Source: Petrosia ficiformis (taxonomy: Eukaryota > Porifera > Demospongiae > Haplosclerida > Petrosiidae). From it: a stretch of 64,000 bases of DNA. Below, piece by piece: positions 47,001 to 62,000 of this stretch. The stretch is from the NCBI GenBank assembly GCA_947044365.1, contig OX345643.1:5102001-5166000 (forward strand), read 5' to 3'. Positions within the stretch are counted from its first letter, which is position 1. The number at the start of each line of letters is the position of its first letter. Position numbers and translations under genes: made by a program. The notes below the pieces were generated by a model. That model made no database searches. It was not told where the DNA came from and saw only the letters and a list, made by a program, of their open reading frames with translations.

Positions 47001-50000
47001 ATGTACTCACCGATGCACTCCCCTACCTTTAATACATGTATTTATCCTGGGGGAAACACTGAGAAACTAAAGATATAGTATAGGTATGGTCATTATTGTC
47101 ATACTGAAACAAGATATAGATGAATAGTATATGTACATTCTGGTCAAATTCATACTTTGTGCTCTAAATTATATAGGTATCTATCTCTTGACACCACCTT
47201 TGCTCAAATTGGATATACAGTCACAGAACGAACTGTTACCTTTTTTTCTGAGTCTTACATTCAGGCATTGAATGGTAGTATTGCTGATGGCAAATTCAAG
47301 TGTACACTAAATGGTGGAGGCAGTATCCAAGCAAATGCAACTTATAATACACTAGAAGACTTTGAATATTGTTCAGTTTTGGATGGTGGCTTCAATGCTG
47401 GAGCATTATCATCTACTTTCAATGACACCTCCATATGGGCACTTACTGGTTTCAATGGACAGTGCTCAGTATTTTATGGCCCTACACCTGATCCTGCATC
47501 TGAGCCGCTTATCACTGATTCATTATCTGTTGGTGGCAAAGTATTCTATCGACTTGGAAATGTCAGCTGCACAATGGGTAAGTTTGTCGTACCTTAAAAA
47601 CATTGTATACATCATATATTTATTATATATATATTTACTTTTTTGCTTTGTTGATATTTTGGGCAAAACATTTAATTTGATTTTCTATGTAAAGTGGAAC
47701 CACCCTATTCTTGACACCATTGAGACTAAAATAAATTGTACTTATTACAGAGGTTGTCCTCATTTCAGTGGTGAATTTATATCATAAAGCACAGTTTGGG
47801 ATATTTTTAAGTGTCCTTAATACAGAGGTGTCCTTATTTCAGGGAGCTGGAATAGAGAGGTTCCATTGTATTTCAATTGCATATACATCTTACATGAAAT
47901 GAATTGCTTTGGATTAAGAGTATTTTGTCTAAGTGTCTATTTAGTCGAACTGTGTGACTTCACTCACTTAATTTTTTTTTTTTATTCACAGAAACATGTC
48001 CAGCTCCATCAGAACTCAATTGTGATGCCACGCTTGGAGACAGTGCCTCAATTACTGATGCTCCTTTACCAATTTCATTTGTTGATCCAGATGGAATCAC
48101 AAATACAGAATTCTCTTTCTCCTTGGTTAGTGTTAGTCCAAATTCAAATTATTTTAGTGTTGATAACACAACTGGAGCTGTTAGCATTGCTGCAGAATTA
48201 GATGTTGACGTAACCAAGGTAACACTATACTATTTAACCATTCGCATAGAAGATATGGATGGACTGTCAACTGCGTTCATGGTATATGTTACCATTGTAG
48301 ATATAAATGACAACAGTCCAGTTCCTGAAAATACAACATATGTAGGTACGGTCTATGAGAATAGTGATATAGCTATGGTAGTCTCAGGTCTAAATATTCA
48401 ATTCAATGATATAGATTCAGATCTATATTCTGAACTAGTGTATACGCTTGATCCAAGTAATAATTTCATTCTAAGCATGCCTAATTCAACTGTGATTCTA
48501 ACAAATGTTGAGTTTGATTACGAAACAGACCCATTACAATATGAGCTTGTTATTTCAGCTATGGACATGGGTGTCCCACCAAATACTGGTGTTGCTAATG
48601 TCATAATTGATATTCTTGATGAAAATGATAATCGTCCTGAAATATTAGCCACTGCTGATCCATCACCAACATATATAGAAGAAGGACCACCCGCTACTGT
48701 TGCTAATATAAACATTACTGATGCAGATAGCGAGATATTCCCAATGCAATACGCAATAGTCAGAATCATAGATGCTGTTGATCCTCAGGAAAGTCTTGGT
48801 CACACTGGTATAATTCCAGCTTCCCTGACTGTAAATATTAATGGAAATGAAATAACAATTATTGGTGCGGCTACACCTGCAGAGTATGCTAATTTCCTTG
48901 ACACAATTACATATCAGAATCTTGCTGATGAGATGACTCCTCCTCTAGAAAGAACTATTAGTTTTGGAATATCTGATCTATCTAATGATGCATTTTCTTA
49001 TACTAACATTACCATTAACCTACAAAGAGTAAACGACCAACCTTTGCTTAATTGTACTGCTACGGGCTTCGTTACTCTTCCCTCAATTAATGAAGACATT
49101 TCTCTTGACTCAAACCCAGGCGAGTATATTCGTAACATTTTATCAGGTCTGGTATCAGATATTGATCTAATCACCGAAGATTCTGATATTGGTATTGCTG
49201 TAATAGCTGTTACAAACACCGGCATATGGCAATATGCTGTGAATAATACTTCACCGTATGTTTCATTTGGTGGTTCTGTTTCGGAATCTTCAGCTACAGT
49301 GCTTGGCCCAAATAGCAAAGTCAGGTTTCTTCCCACCAGCGATAGTGTAGGTAGTGCTAGTATTACCTTCAAAGCTTGGGATTTGAGTGACGCTCTTTCC
49401 ATAGGAGCAACTGCAATTGATACCACCTCATCCGATTCTGACTCTTCTTCTCCATTCAGTACAAGTACATGTGAGGCCACTCTTGAAATTCTTCCTGTCA
49501 ATGACGCTCCATCAATTGATCTTGACATGGGTGGTTCAATTAGTCCCAATTTTAGTACATCCTATACTGAAAATCAAATTCCAAAAGTAATATACATCAC
49601 TGATCCTATGAATGTTGTCGTTCAAGATATTGATGATAAGTTTTTGCAGTCCTTGACAGTAAAGATCACTAAAGATGATGGAAGTTGTGACTTACCCAAT
49701 TATCCAGATGTGGTGACAGATGATCTGATTGCTGCTAATCTCTCAGCATTTGGGGTTAGTGAAGACACTGTATATGATGGTGGGGCCTGCTGGACCTTCA
49801 CGTACACAGCTAATTTGACTCTTGAACAATGGGAATGGTTTATTGGCATGATTCGATTTAGTATCAATAACACAGAACCAAGTGATCACACTAGACGTAT
49901 CGAATATGTTATAAATGATGGGGAAGTCAATAGTGCTCCTGTTTACTCCTTTGTTGAAGTTTTTCTGGTATCTGACAATTGCCCTGAGATCACATTGATG

Positions 50001-53000
50001 GTAAGCAGTCCATTGACATTCATTGAACGAGGATCTGCTATTATTATTGACAGTAATGTAACTGTTGTTGACTTGGATTTTAAAGCTATGAATCCAGAAT
50101 TGAGAGTAAGTATAGTTCTTTCTTCCACTGAAATTGAAAACTCTTTTGGTGCAAATGGAGTCGAAACAGCAATATATAATTGTAGTACATGTATCTTGGA
50201 TGCAATTCCTTCTGATACTGTTACAGTTGTCTACAATACTGACAACAATGTCTTAACTCTTGAGGGTCCTGCAACACCAAAACAGTACCAAGACGTTCTA
50301 AAGACTTTGACCTTTTTTGATACAGGTTCTGAACCATCTTTTGCTTCCATGATCACCCTGACAATTGAACTGGAAGATGAGGAATCTTTACAATGTCCTC
50401 CACCGACTGAAGTAACTATAGTTTTAGAATCCATAAATGACTTCTCTCCCGAGTTTCGCTTGAATGGAGCAGACCTTAACTTTACTGTAAGTTACACAGA
50501 AGATGATACAGAAGGTAGCAGTATTGTTGGAGACATTAGAATATCTGATCCTGACACCATTGATTCAACAAGCTATGATATTACAATAGAGATAGTCGTA
50601 GGCTATGAAACTAGTGAAGATGAATTAGTTATTCCTGATAGTTCACTAATTCAGGAATCTAGTAACTCAAAAATTATTCTTCAGGGTACTTTGAAACAAC
50701 TTGCCATAGCTTTAGCTAGTATAAAATATAGGAACACAAACCTGTTGCGTCCATCAACACATACTAGAATAATTGGGTTTTATCTGTCAGATAATAATCT
50801 TAATTCAGAAGCAGCGTTCACTCGTGTAACAATCTCAGCTGTCAACGATCCTCCATCTATCGATCTTAATCCATTGAATCCCTTCACTTCTGATATTTCT
50901 GTCATATTTGCTGTTGCTGGTGATCCAGTTTTGATTGCCACTGATGGAGCTTTTATTACCGATCCTGATAGCGATAATCTAGTCAGTATGACACTGCTGC
51001 TTGAAGAAGTAGATACAGATGGAAATGTTCAAAACAGAAAGGACATCTTTAGTGAGTCTTTAGTATTTTCTGCTGTTTCTGGAATTACCGGTTCATACGA
51101 TCAAAACTCGGGTGTACTTTCACTTTCTGGAGTTGCTGCACTAGCAGATTATCAAACATTATTAGAAACAGTGAAATACCAAAACTCAGACAATTCTCCT
51201 AGTTTGAACAATCGTCGTGTTACTGTTACCATTTCTGATGGATCTTTAACAGATTCTGCTGCTTCACTCATTATCTTAGGAGATATTCCTAATCCACCTG
51301 TCGTGGACCTCAATGGAGAAAATGCCGGTCAAAATAACGAAGTGTCTTTCACTACCAAGGAAGATGAACCAGTGACACTTGCTCCTCAAGCTGTCATAAC
51401 TGACATTGACGGGGATAATATTTGCAGTGCTATTATTTCATACACAGGACCAACTGATTCCTGTAGTCCATCCTTCCTTAGTTTTGATCATAGTTTCAGT
51501 GATATAAGTATTGATCCCTCTCCAATCACAGATGGTATTAGTTACACAGTTAATACTTCTTTTACAGATGAATGCCGTGAAACTATCATTTTTGATAGTA
51601 TTCTGAGGGGGATGACATTCGAAGCTCCTGATGACACTTCTGCTGGTGTTTGCACAATTACAGTTAGAGTTATAGATGCTCGTGATAGCATTAGCAATCA
51701 AGCAAGTATTACCATCACTGTGATTGTAGGAAATGAACCACCATCTATTGATTTAGATCTTGGAAGAGTGGATAGGCACTTCTCTTTTGAGTATGTCCAG
51801 GATGTGGATATCGTTAGGCATATAGTCAGTATTTATAATGAGAGTTTAGTCATGAATCTAACCTCACTATCACCTGTTGGCGAAGCCCCTGGAGAAGCTG
51901 CACCTGATGGAGCAGCAGATGATGATTTTGGTGTTGCAATTCTCAGAAATCTCTCTTATGCAGGCTACAGCCTAACTGATACAGACAGTGAAGAGCTAGA
52001 GTATCTTAGTGTCCGTTTTATTTACAACACTCCATCTGAGTTGATGTATGATTTAATTCGTTTCCCTTGCATCTCAACTAATCAATCGGTAATTATTGAT
52101 CCTCAAGTTTGCATATCACCAGGTAAAATGATATCCTATTCTGACCTAACATGCGACCCTGATCTTTTTGATGCATGTGACAATCCTGTAGACTTATGTA
52201 CCAATCTAACAGTTGAAATTGATTGCGGAAACAGTGAGTACCTATTTCAGTACTCGGCTCAAGGAACTGTTTTACGCTATGAAGAACTGCTAGGCAATCT
52301 TGGTTACCAGTACAGCAGAAATGAGAGTATTTTCAACTCCTTAGAGAGAACAATAAATATCACAGCGTCAGATGGTCGTGCTGTCAGCGCTGGGGCTCTA
52401 GTATCAATATTAGTTGTTCGTAGAGATGCTACTCCTAAAATAGCAGATAATGCTACCTTTCAAATGTATGAAGATGAGAGACCAAATAGAGGATTTGTAT
52501 ATTACACTCTTCCAGTGACAGCTCCAAATGGTACCACACCTGAGAGAGGTAGTGTTGTATTAGAAATAGAGGACTCTGATATTGATGGTGTATTCACAAT
52601 GGATGAATTTGGTAACTTCAGGCTGATAAGCAAGCTGGATCGTGAAACAAAGCCATTTTATTTTGTGACTATATCAGCTCGTTTTATGTCATCAGATCCT
52701 CGTGTTACATCTACTGGTACTGTAGTGATTGAAATACTAGATGTTAATGATAACATACCTTCTGTTCAAGCAGAATACACTGCTGATGTTTATGAGAACT
52801 TAGAAGATGAATTTGTTGTACAAGTTAATGCTACCGACAGTGATGCTGGCTTAAATGGTCAGGTTATGTATGCTCCTTTACTGGGAATAGGAGCTGAGAA
52901 GTTTCATGTCAACAAGAGCACTGGTGTTATAACCACAGCTGAACCACTGAAATATAATGAAACTGTAATTTGTGATTATTATCTCTTGGTGCTCATTATT

Positions 53001-56000
53001 CAAGACTTGGGGGAAATCCCATATCAGACACATACTGTGATTAATGTTAATGTGTTACCAACACCACCAGATACTGTAGAATTTGATGCAGATAATTCTA
53101 TTGATGAAGTCACAGTTCTTGAATCAGCCTCATCATTTTCACTTGGTAGTGTTGTTGCTTTTGAAGCAGGAACTATGGACTCATCATTTATTCGTTATCG
53201 AATTGATTCTATAATTCCACTGGAAGATCCTGCTCCATTTGATGTTGATTCACTCAATGGTAGTGTTTATCTTACATTAGAACTAGATGCAGAGCGTTCA
53301 CAGTTGTATATCATCACTATTGAGGCCTACAGTTTACGAAGTGACATTATTGTAATGTCAGCATTCTGGAATATCACTGTCACAGTAGAAGACGAGGATG
53401 AATTTTCACCTACATTTGTACCACCTGGTCCTTATATTTTTGATGTTAGCGAAGGTGCTCAAGTTGGTGATGTTATAGCGACACTTAGGGGAAGAGATGA
53501 AGATGCTAATGAAGAGACCCTAAATTTCATAATTGTTTCAGCCTTTGATGGTCTCGAAATAAACATACCTGAAGACTTCCCCTTTACTCTCCTCTTAAAT
53601 GGAACTATCATACTCAACAAACAATTGGATTTTGAAACTCAAGCCAACTACACATTTGAAGTCAGTGTTAGAGATACGTCAGGCGATCCTGAAAATACCG
53701 ATACAACTACAGTAACAATTAGAGTCAACAATGTTAATGACAATCCACCTTTTTTTATTGGCACACCATATATTAGAGATGTTCGAGAGACAGCTGCAAA
53801 TGGAATGGTTGTTTTAACTTTGACTGTTGCAGATCTCGATGAAGATCATATCGAACTGAAATTACTGAACACAACAGGTCCTTTTTGTCTTGAAGGTAAT
53901 ACTATTATTGTATGTAATAGTACAGAGTTAACTGCTTATGAAGTGGATAGTGTATTTTATGTAACAGTTCAAGCAATTGATGTGTCTCCTGAGAATTTCA
54001 CTAATGAAACTACAGCTAAATTAAACTTGGTTCTGATTAATGAATACGCTCCACAGTTCCCTGCAAGTGATATGCTACCAAATGTGATACGTATTTATGA
54101 GCAATTGGGTAACTGTAGCCAGATAAATTCTCATGCTGCTGAAATAGGAGATGAAATTCATGATTTTGACGCTTTTGATGACCAAGATGGTGGAATAAGT
54201 GGCACAATTGTTGACTATACTCTTATTGATGCTGCAGAATTATTTTTTGCTATCGATTCTGATACTGGTCGATTAGAAGTTAGTGGATGTGTAGATGCTG
54301 ATGTACAGAATCAGTATACACTGACTATTGTGGCCACAGATGGAGAAGATGGTGATGGAACTTCATTTAATACTTCACAAAATATTTCTATCAGAATCGA
54401 TGACCTTAATGACCATCCTCCTGTTATCACAAGCAAACTAACATTCACCATTCGTGAAAATGAAACAGTTGGTGCTAATGTTCAGTCTTATGTCTTTGGT
54501 CAACTCACTGCTACTGATGGTGATATCCTTCTTGCTAACTCTGAAGTATTTTTTTTCAGGAGTGATGATACGGAGGGTGAAGGGTCTGAAGCAGGATGTC
54601 CATCAAAGCTCTTTGGTTTGCAACCAGACAGTGGGAGGTTGTTTGTCTGCCAAGAACTAGATTTTGAGACCATGGAAAAGAAATATATTATTCCATGTAG
54701 AGCTCAGAATACTATGGGTGAAATACTAAATTCTGCTGGCAGTCTAGTGTCGGAAAGAAATGCCATATTTTTCGATGTTATAGTTTACCTTGTTGATAAC
54801 AACGAACACCGACCTAACATTATTGGAGATGATTTTCAATTTGAAGTCAAAGAGAATGAAGACAATCAAACATTTATTGGTACCATTGGAGCAACAGATG
54901 CCGATGCTGCAGATGTTGAAAGTGGAATGATACAGTACTTCCTTTCACTTAATCCAACTGTTGGAATAGATGGCAGCTGTACCTCAGAGCTACCTTTCTA
55001 CGCTACTTCAAATGGTAGTATTCATACCTGTGATGTATTTAATTACGAAGATATAACATACTATGCTTTCTATGTCAGTGTTTGTGATAAAGGTAATCCA
55101 ATAATGTGTGTAATCGAACCTGAGAGTGTCATTGTTACCATAATTGATCGAAACGACAACCCTCCAATATTCAGTGGTGAAACTTTGAGTATAATCCTAC
55201 CAGAAAATCAGACAGCTGATCCAATAGCTGTTTTATCATGGACTGATGCAGACTCTGAAGCTAATTCAATTGTTGAATTAACTCTGTTGACAACTGGTAC
55301 TCCATTTGGTCTGGATGGTGCTAATGTAGTTATCAATATGGCAGAAGAGATTGATTATGAAGAGGACCCTATTATATATCAGTTAGAGATTTTAGCAGAT
55401 AACCAACCTAGTGATCCAGACGATGTTGCTCAAAATGACACTATTGTCATCCTCATAACACTCAGTGATATTAATGATGTCACTCCTTCGATTTTTGATC
55501 CGACTGAGTTTGTTATTTTTGAAAATGTGCCGATTGGGTCTTTTGTTGGTTCAATTAATGTAACAGATATTGAAGAAGGTGACAATGGCCGCCTGACTTT
55601 CTCTTCTGATTCAGAATTTGTTAGCTATGATTGCTCTGGTGACAGTGTATTTAGACTAGATGCAGTTTATGGAAATATAAGTACTTGCATTGAGGTTGAT
55701 TACGAAGAAAGAAGTGACTACACATTTACGATTGTTGTTTGTGATAATGGATTACCAACTCTCTGTGATCAAGAAATTTTCTTTGTATTCATTACTGATC
55801 TCAATGACAACAAACCCATCTTTGCTCAAGATCCTATTGAATTGGAAATTAGTGAAAACAGCATGGCTGGCTTGGGATTACATTCCATTGTTACTACAGA
55901 TCTTGACAGTGGTGCAAATTCTGAAGTTTCTTTCACATTTTTGAATGCTACTGTTCCATTTGACATTCGTAATGATAACGAGATCTATTATACTGGAGAT

Positions 56001-59000
56001 AGCCAATTGAACTATGAAAGCAGCATAAGGAAATTCATTTTGCAATTAAGAGCTACTAATGTACCCAGTGTTCCAACAGATGTTACCCAGGTAGTTGATG
56101 TAGTGGTAATAATTGATGTCACTGACCGAAACGACAATCCACCAGTGTTTGAAAATGATTTTGATGAAGCTAGTGTTGATGAGCATTCGCCATTTGGATT
56201 TGTAGTGTATAATGTAAGTACCACTGATGGTGACAGTCTGCCTAATAGTGATGTGTACTATGAAGTATTAACATCTGATTCACCATTCATCATGGAAGGC
56301 AGTATGGTTACAGTTAATGACACTGAAGGTTTAGATAGGGAAGAAATTGGTAACCATCACATACTTGAGATACAAGCAATTGATGAACCAGATGCTGCTG
56401 ATGATGTAGTCCAGTATGCAAATTTCACTCTCAATGTCACTATTGTGGATATCAATGACAACTATCCATACATTTATGGAAAGACACAATTCCTTGTACC
56501 TGAAGATTTCGTGAATGGAATGTACTTTAGACGTATAACAGCACGAGATGCAGATATTGGTGAAAATGCAAGGATTCAATACTTCATACTTTCCAGTACA
56601 GCTTGTCCTTATGATGCAGTTGAGTGCACAGTAACTGGAGAAAGAAGTGGGGCTGATACTGACTGGTTAAATGGTGATTTGGGAAGTGCTTTTGGAAGTG
56701 CTTTTGGAAGTGGTGGTGACATAGGTTGTACCTATGAGTTACCTTTTGACATTGATCCTGACAGTGGATGGTTGCAGTTATGTCACGCACTGGATTTTGA
56801 GCGATACTTTATGTACACTTTCAGTGTGAAAGTATGTGATTCAGGTTTGCCTCGGTTGTGTAACACTAGTGATGTGTATGTAACAGTTACAGATATCAAT
56901 GATAATGAACCAAATATTAGAGGACCCACTGAATTCACAGTAAATGAGACTGTTACACCTGGTTATCAAGTTGGTTGTGTCAATGCCACAGATGATGACA
57001 CCAGCTCAGGAGGCATAGTGAGATTTTACAGTGAGGAAGTTGTGGAGTGTTCAACAGATTTTCCATTCGAAGTGAATGATACCACTGGTTGCATTGATGT
57101 GTGTGCAACTCTCAATTTTGAGAATAGAATGTCCTATACCTTTGAGTTGCGTGTCTCTGATTTGGGTGATCCACAATTGAACAGTACAACAAATGTAAAC
57201 ATTTATATTGGCAACATTAATGATCATGGACCTACAATCACTTCTCCTGCATTTGCTTCTGTCATTGAAAATGCAGTAAATGAATTTGTAATTAACGTCA
57301 CAGCTATTGATATAGATCATTCTCCACACAATGAATTGACCTTTTCTCTGTTAGATGATGCAAATGGTCGATTTGTTATCACTGCAGAAGGACAGGTGTA
57401 TACCAAGCAGGCCCTAAACAGGGAAGCAATGTCATATCATTTGATTACTGTTGAAGTTAATGATATGGTTTTTAGTGCAAGTCAAATTATTAATGTGACA
57501 GTCAGTGATGTCAATGATGAAACACCAGTGTATGTAGGAGTTGGTACATTCAATGTAATTGAGAACGAGGATATTTCCATTCTATTGGATTTTGTTGATG
57601 GTGATATTGGTATAAATGCTGAACTAATACTAAGCACAGATGATCCACGATTTGATTTCTATAATGATAGCCTCACTCTCAGAAATGTACAGAATATTGA
57701 TCGTGATCCAAATACTGGAGGATCACCTACTGTGACACTACAGATTGTAGCAACTGATCAAGGCTTTCCTCCACAAATCAGTGATCCTGTTAATATCACA
57801 TTAATAGTTGAAGATGTGAATGATAATCCACCAATTCCTCTTGCACCTTTCCGTGGAAACGTAACAGATGGAACTCCAGAAGACACATTTGTTATAGAAT
57901 TTATTGCTACTGACTACGATGAAGGAACTAATGCTGAACTGAACTTCACTCTGTTAGATAACCAGGACAAATTTTACATAAACTCCTCCAGCCTATTCAC
58001 CAATGACCTTATTGAGTTAATGGGTGATAGGGCTATCAACATATCTATCACTGTACTGGTTTCTGACCAGGGATCACCATCATTTTCTACTAATTATACT
58101 GTAATTATATTTGTTGTTGATTCACTACCAGAGTTTACTCCTGATACTTACAAGTTCTATGCTGTTGAGAATATATTCTCCTTTGATATTGGACAAGTAT
58201 TTGCTGCTGATCGTGATTTGGTGAAAGGAAATGAAGACTTTGTCTTTTCAATAGTCTCCTCAAGTCCTTATGGAGGATTCACAATTATTAACAGTACACT
58301 CTTCAGTCCTGACTCTTATCTTGATTATGAAGACAATACCATATTTGATTTAATTCTTGGAGTTGGGGATGGGGTAAATGTATTTGACAAGGCTTGGGTG
58401 ACTGTTAATTTAAATGACACCAATGATGTACCTCCACATCTATCACCTATTAATTCAACTTTTAGTTTAATAGAGAATACAGCTGAAGGCTCCATCCTAG
58501 GTCAAGTAGTTGGTATTGATTTAGATACTGGAGAAAATGGACGGCTTACCTATCGCATACTCTCTGGAGAAAAAGCAGCTTTATTTGATATAGATGATGA
58601 TGGCAATTTGATACTTGTGAACTCAAGTGCAGCAAATTTTGAAATCTACCAGAGCTTCCTCTTCACTTATGATGTTTGTGATAATGGTATTCCAAAGAAA
58701 TGTAGCAATCCAGGCTTTATCATCATAAATGTGATAGATTTAGATGATGTAGCGCCAGTCTTTAACCCAAAATCATATTCTCGTTCTATCAGTGAATTGT
58801 TTGGGGCAGATATGTCAGTTTTGGTGGTTAGTGTAACAGATGAGGACACATCTGTTGTTGATCTGACCTTTGAACTCATCCCAGAGCAGACCAAATTTGT
58901 AATTCAACAGATTACAGGTATTATTCGAACCACTAGTGATCTTATTGATTATGAAAGTGCTCAGAGTCACTCTTTCACAGTAGTAGTTACAGATACAGCT

Positions 59001-62000
59001 GGACTGACTGATACAGCAACAGTGACTATTACAGTGATTGATGAAGATGACATTAGAGCTGAAATAGAAAGCTCAGTATCTGTGTTCCAGCCATTAGAGG
59101 ACTCGGACATCCCTATCTCCTTTGCTGCCATTAGTGTTATTGATGAGGACTCTGTCAGTCAAAACATGATGGACAAAGTAACAGTAGATCTTCGCTCTAA
59201 TCCTCAAGGAAATTACTCCTTCCCCATTGATGGTGGGTTCTGTGACCATGCCAATTCCAGCTATATTGAAAGTGACAGCTACAGTTTATGTGGGCTTGGT
59301 AGTCTGTGTGTCAACTTCCATGACCATCTTTTACCATTGGGTGCAGCGACTGAATCTAATGGTATAATATACTTCCCAGGAGGTCTAAACTTTGGTATTG
59401 CCAGGCCTATTCCAGCAGATGCTATTTCTATATCTGGTGAAGACTTATCAGGCAATTTCACATTTAGTGTTTGGGCCAAACTGGAAGCAACTGGACAGAT
59501 TATCCAGTTTGAAGTTTCTCCTCATATTCCATTCATTGTCCATGTGACTGCAGCTGGAATAATAAACGTCTTCTCAACTGAGACAATTAATGAAACTCCT
59601 AATCAAAGGGAGATTGTTACATCCACAGGTCCATCCTTGTTTGACGGTGCTTACCATCACATAGGAATATCCCGAATTGGCTTGACAATGAATATTTATA
59701 TTGATGGTGTGTTGAGAGGTTCCAGCGATAAAGCTGGTGATATATTCACTGGATTTGCTGGCTTTGTAACAATAATTGTTGGTGAAGATTTATCGGGCTA
59801 TCTTGCACAAATCAGGTTCTGCACTAATACTGAATTTGATTTGATGAATTTCATCTGTCTTACAACTTGTGGTGAATTGTTTGGAGCTACTAGCACAGAC
59901 AATATAACAGCATCAGTAGATCATCGTACTCGCACTGTTGTTCTACAATGCAACAGTCCAAATTCCTGTTCACTTGAAGAAATGAATGCAGCTGTGGACA
60001 TGTTGACTTTCATCAATGTTGTAGATGAGCCTAATCCATTGGATAGAGGCCTTTTCATAAAAGCTAGAGATAGTAATGGTTTTGGTGATGAAGCTGTGTT
60101 CATTATTAGACCATATCTGGTGAATGATAAACTTCCAATACTTGATCTCAATGGATTAGGTGTCAGTGGTATTGATTATGAACCTGAATATGAGGAAAGA
60201 TCTGATCCTATTGCAATTGTAGGATCTGAGGCTGTACTGTATGATTTGGACAGTGGATACTGGCAATTTAGTTATATAGTTGTTCAACTATTCAATCTCA
60301 GTGGACTTGAGGCACTAACAGTAGAGACTGGTGATATTCCAGAAGGGATTACTATCACAAAGGTTGGGTCTGTTGTAACTATCAGTGCTTCCAGTAATCA
60401 ATATCCTGAAGTGTTCCTGGATGCTTTAAAAACGATTTATTATTCAAGCGAAGAAGAAGACCCTTCAGATGATCGTAGAATTGTAAAAATAACTGTCTAT
60501 GATTTTGAAGCTGTTCATAGCAATAATCCTGTTGCTCTTGTAAGTATTACTGTAACTCCAGCTAATGATCCACCTGAGTTAAACATAGATATCACTTCAG
60601 TAGAAATTGATGAAGAGTTAAGGATGGTCACCTTACTGGAAGATGCTGTTATAAAGATTATAGATCCAGATGATACTCAAATGAGTGCAGCTACTCTTAC
60701 ATTGTTGGATCAAGTTAACGATAATGAAACACTCTCTCTTGACACTGGAGGCAGTGGTCTAACAGCATTTTATGATACTAACACAGGTGTTTTATTAATC
60801 AGTGGTATAGCTAGTACTGACATATATATTGCTCAATTGAAGAAGGTGATATATAACAACCCCAGCCTCCATCCAACAGAAGCTGATAGACAAGTTTTAA
60901 TTAGTGTCACAGATGAGTCAGGTGATACGAGTATGTCGTTAGAATCAGTTACTATTACTATAGATGTGTTCAATGATCCTCCTGTTGTAATATTTGATGA
61001 CACAGGCAATGGTACGTACAGCACAACATTCACAGAGGATAAGGACACTTGTATAAAATTCTTTGGAAACATATCAGTTAGTGATCCAGAAAATGTTGGA
61101 ATATCACGAGTTGAGATTGGAATTATAGATCCAAATTCTGATGAATATCTGACAACAATAGGGTCATCACCAGCAAATGGATTGTTTTTCCCTAATACTG
61201 GAAACTCATTGGCATTATTTTCACTTGATCCACCAAACATTGATGTTATCACAGAATCTTTGAAGACAGTGTACTACTGCAATAATGCAGAAGAACCAGT
61301 GCCTGGTTTAAAGATAATCGACCTGACATTCAGTGATGTCAAACTTTCTAAAGGACAGCAAAAATCTACCACAATACAGAGCACAATTACAATCATTGCA
61401 GTTAATGACATACCTTTTCTTACAATAGAGGCAGCTGAGGGATTAGCATTTGGTGGAGAACCAACTCCATTCATCAATCCTGATTCCGTTGAATTTAGTG
61501 ATAACGATGATTCGAAATTCAATGAGATTAAGATTATCATTACAAATGCTCAAGATGGTGTTATCAATGAGTTTATACAAGCTGCTGGTAATCTACCTGG
61601 TGGAGGTCTTCTTAGTGATGATGGAGCTTTCACATTCACTATAACCTATCCAATGCTAGCTGATGATAATACCATTATATCCAGCATTAAGGAACTACGT
61701 TACAACAATTTAGCTCCCATTGTTTCAGCTGATGTCCCACGTACGATATGTGTACAAGTAAATGATACTAAAGTATTGAGTAACCCATCTTGTGTTAATA
61801 TCACCCTTTCTCAACCAAACCAATTTTCGCCAAAGTTTTTAAATGATTCTTCTTCTCTTATCTTCAGTTATGATGAAACATCATCCAGTATTATCATAGG
61901 ATCAGTATATGCCATTGATAGTGATACTGATGCTGTTGCCTCTTTGGTCTTTTATTCTATTGATTCCATAATTTCAATAGATGCTGAAGGTGCCATTAAA

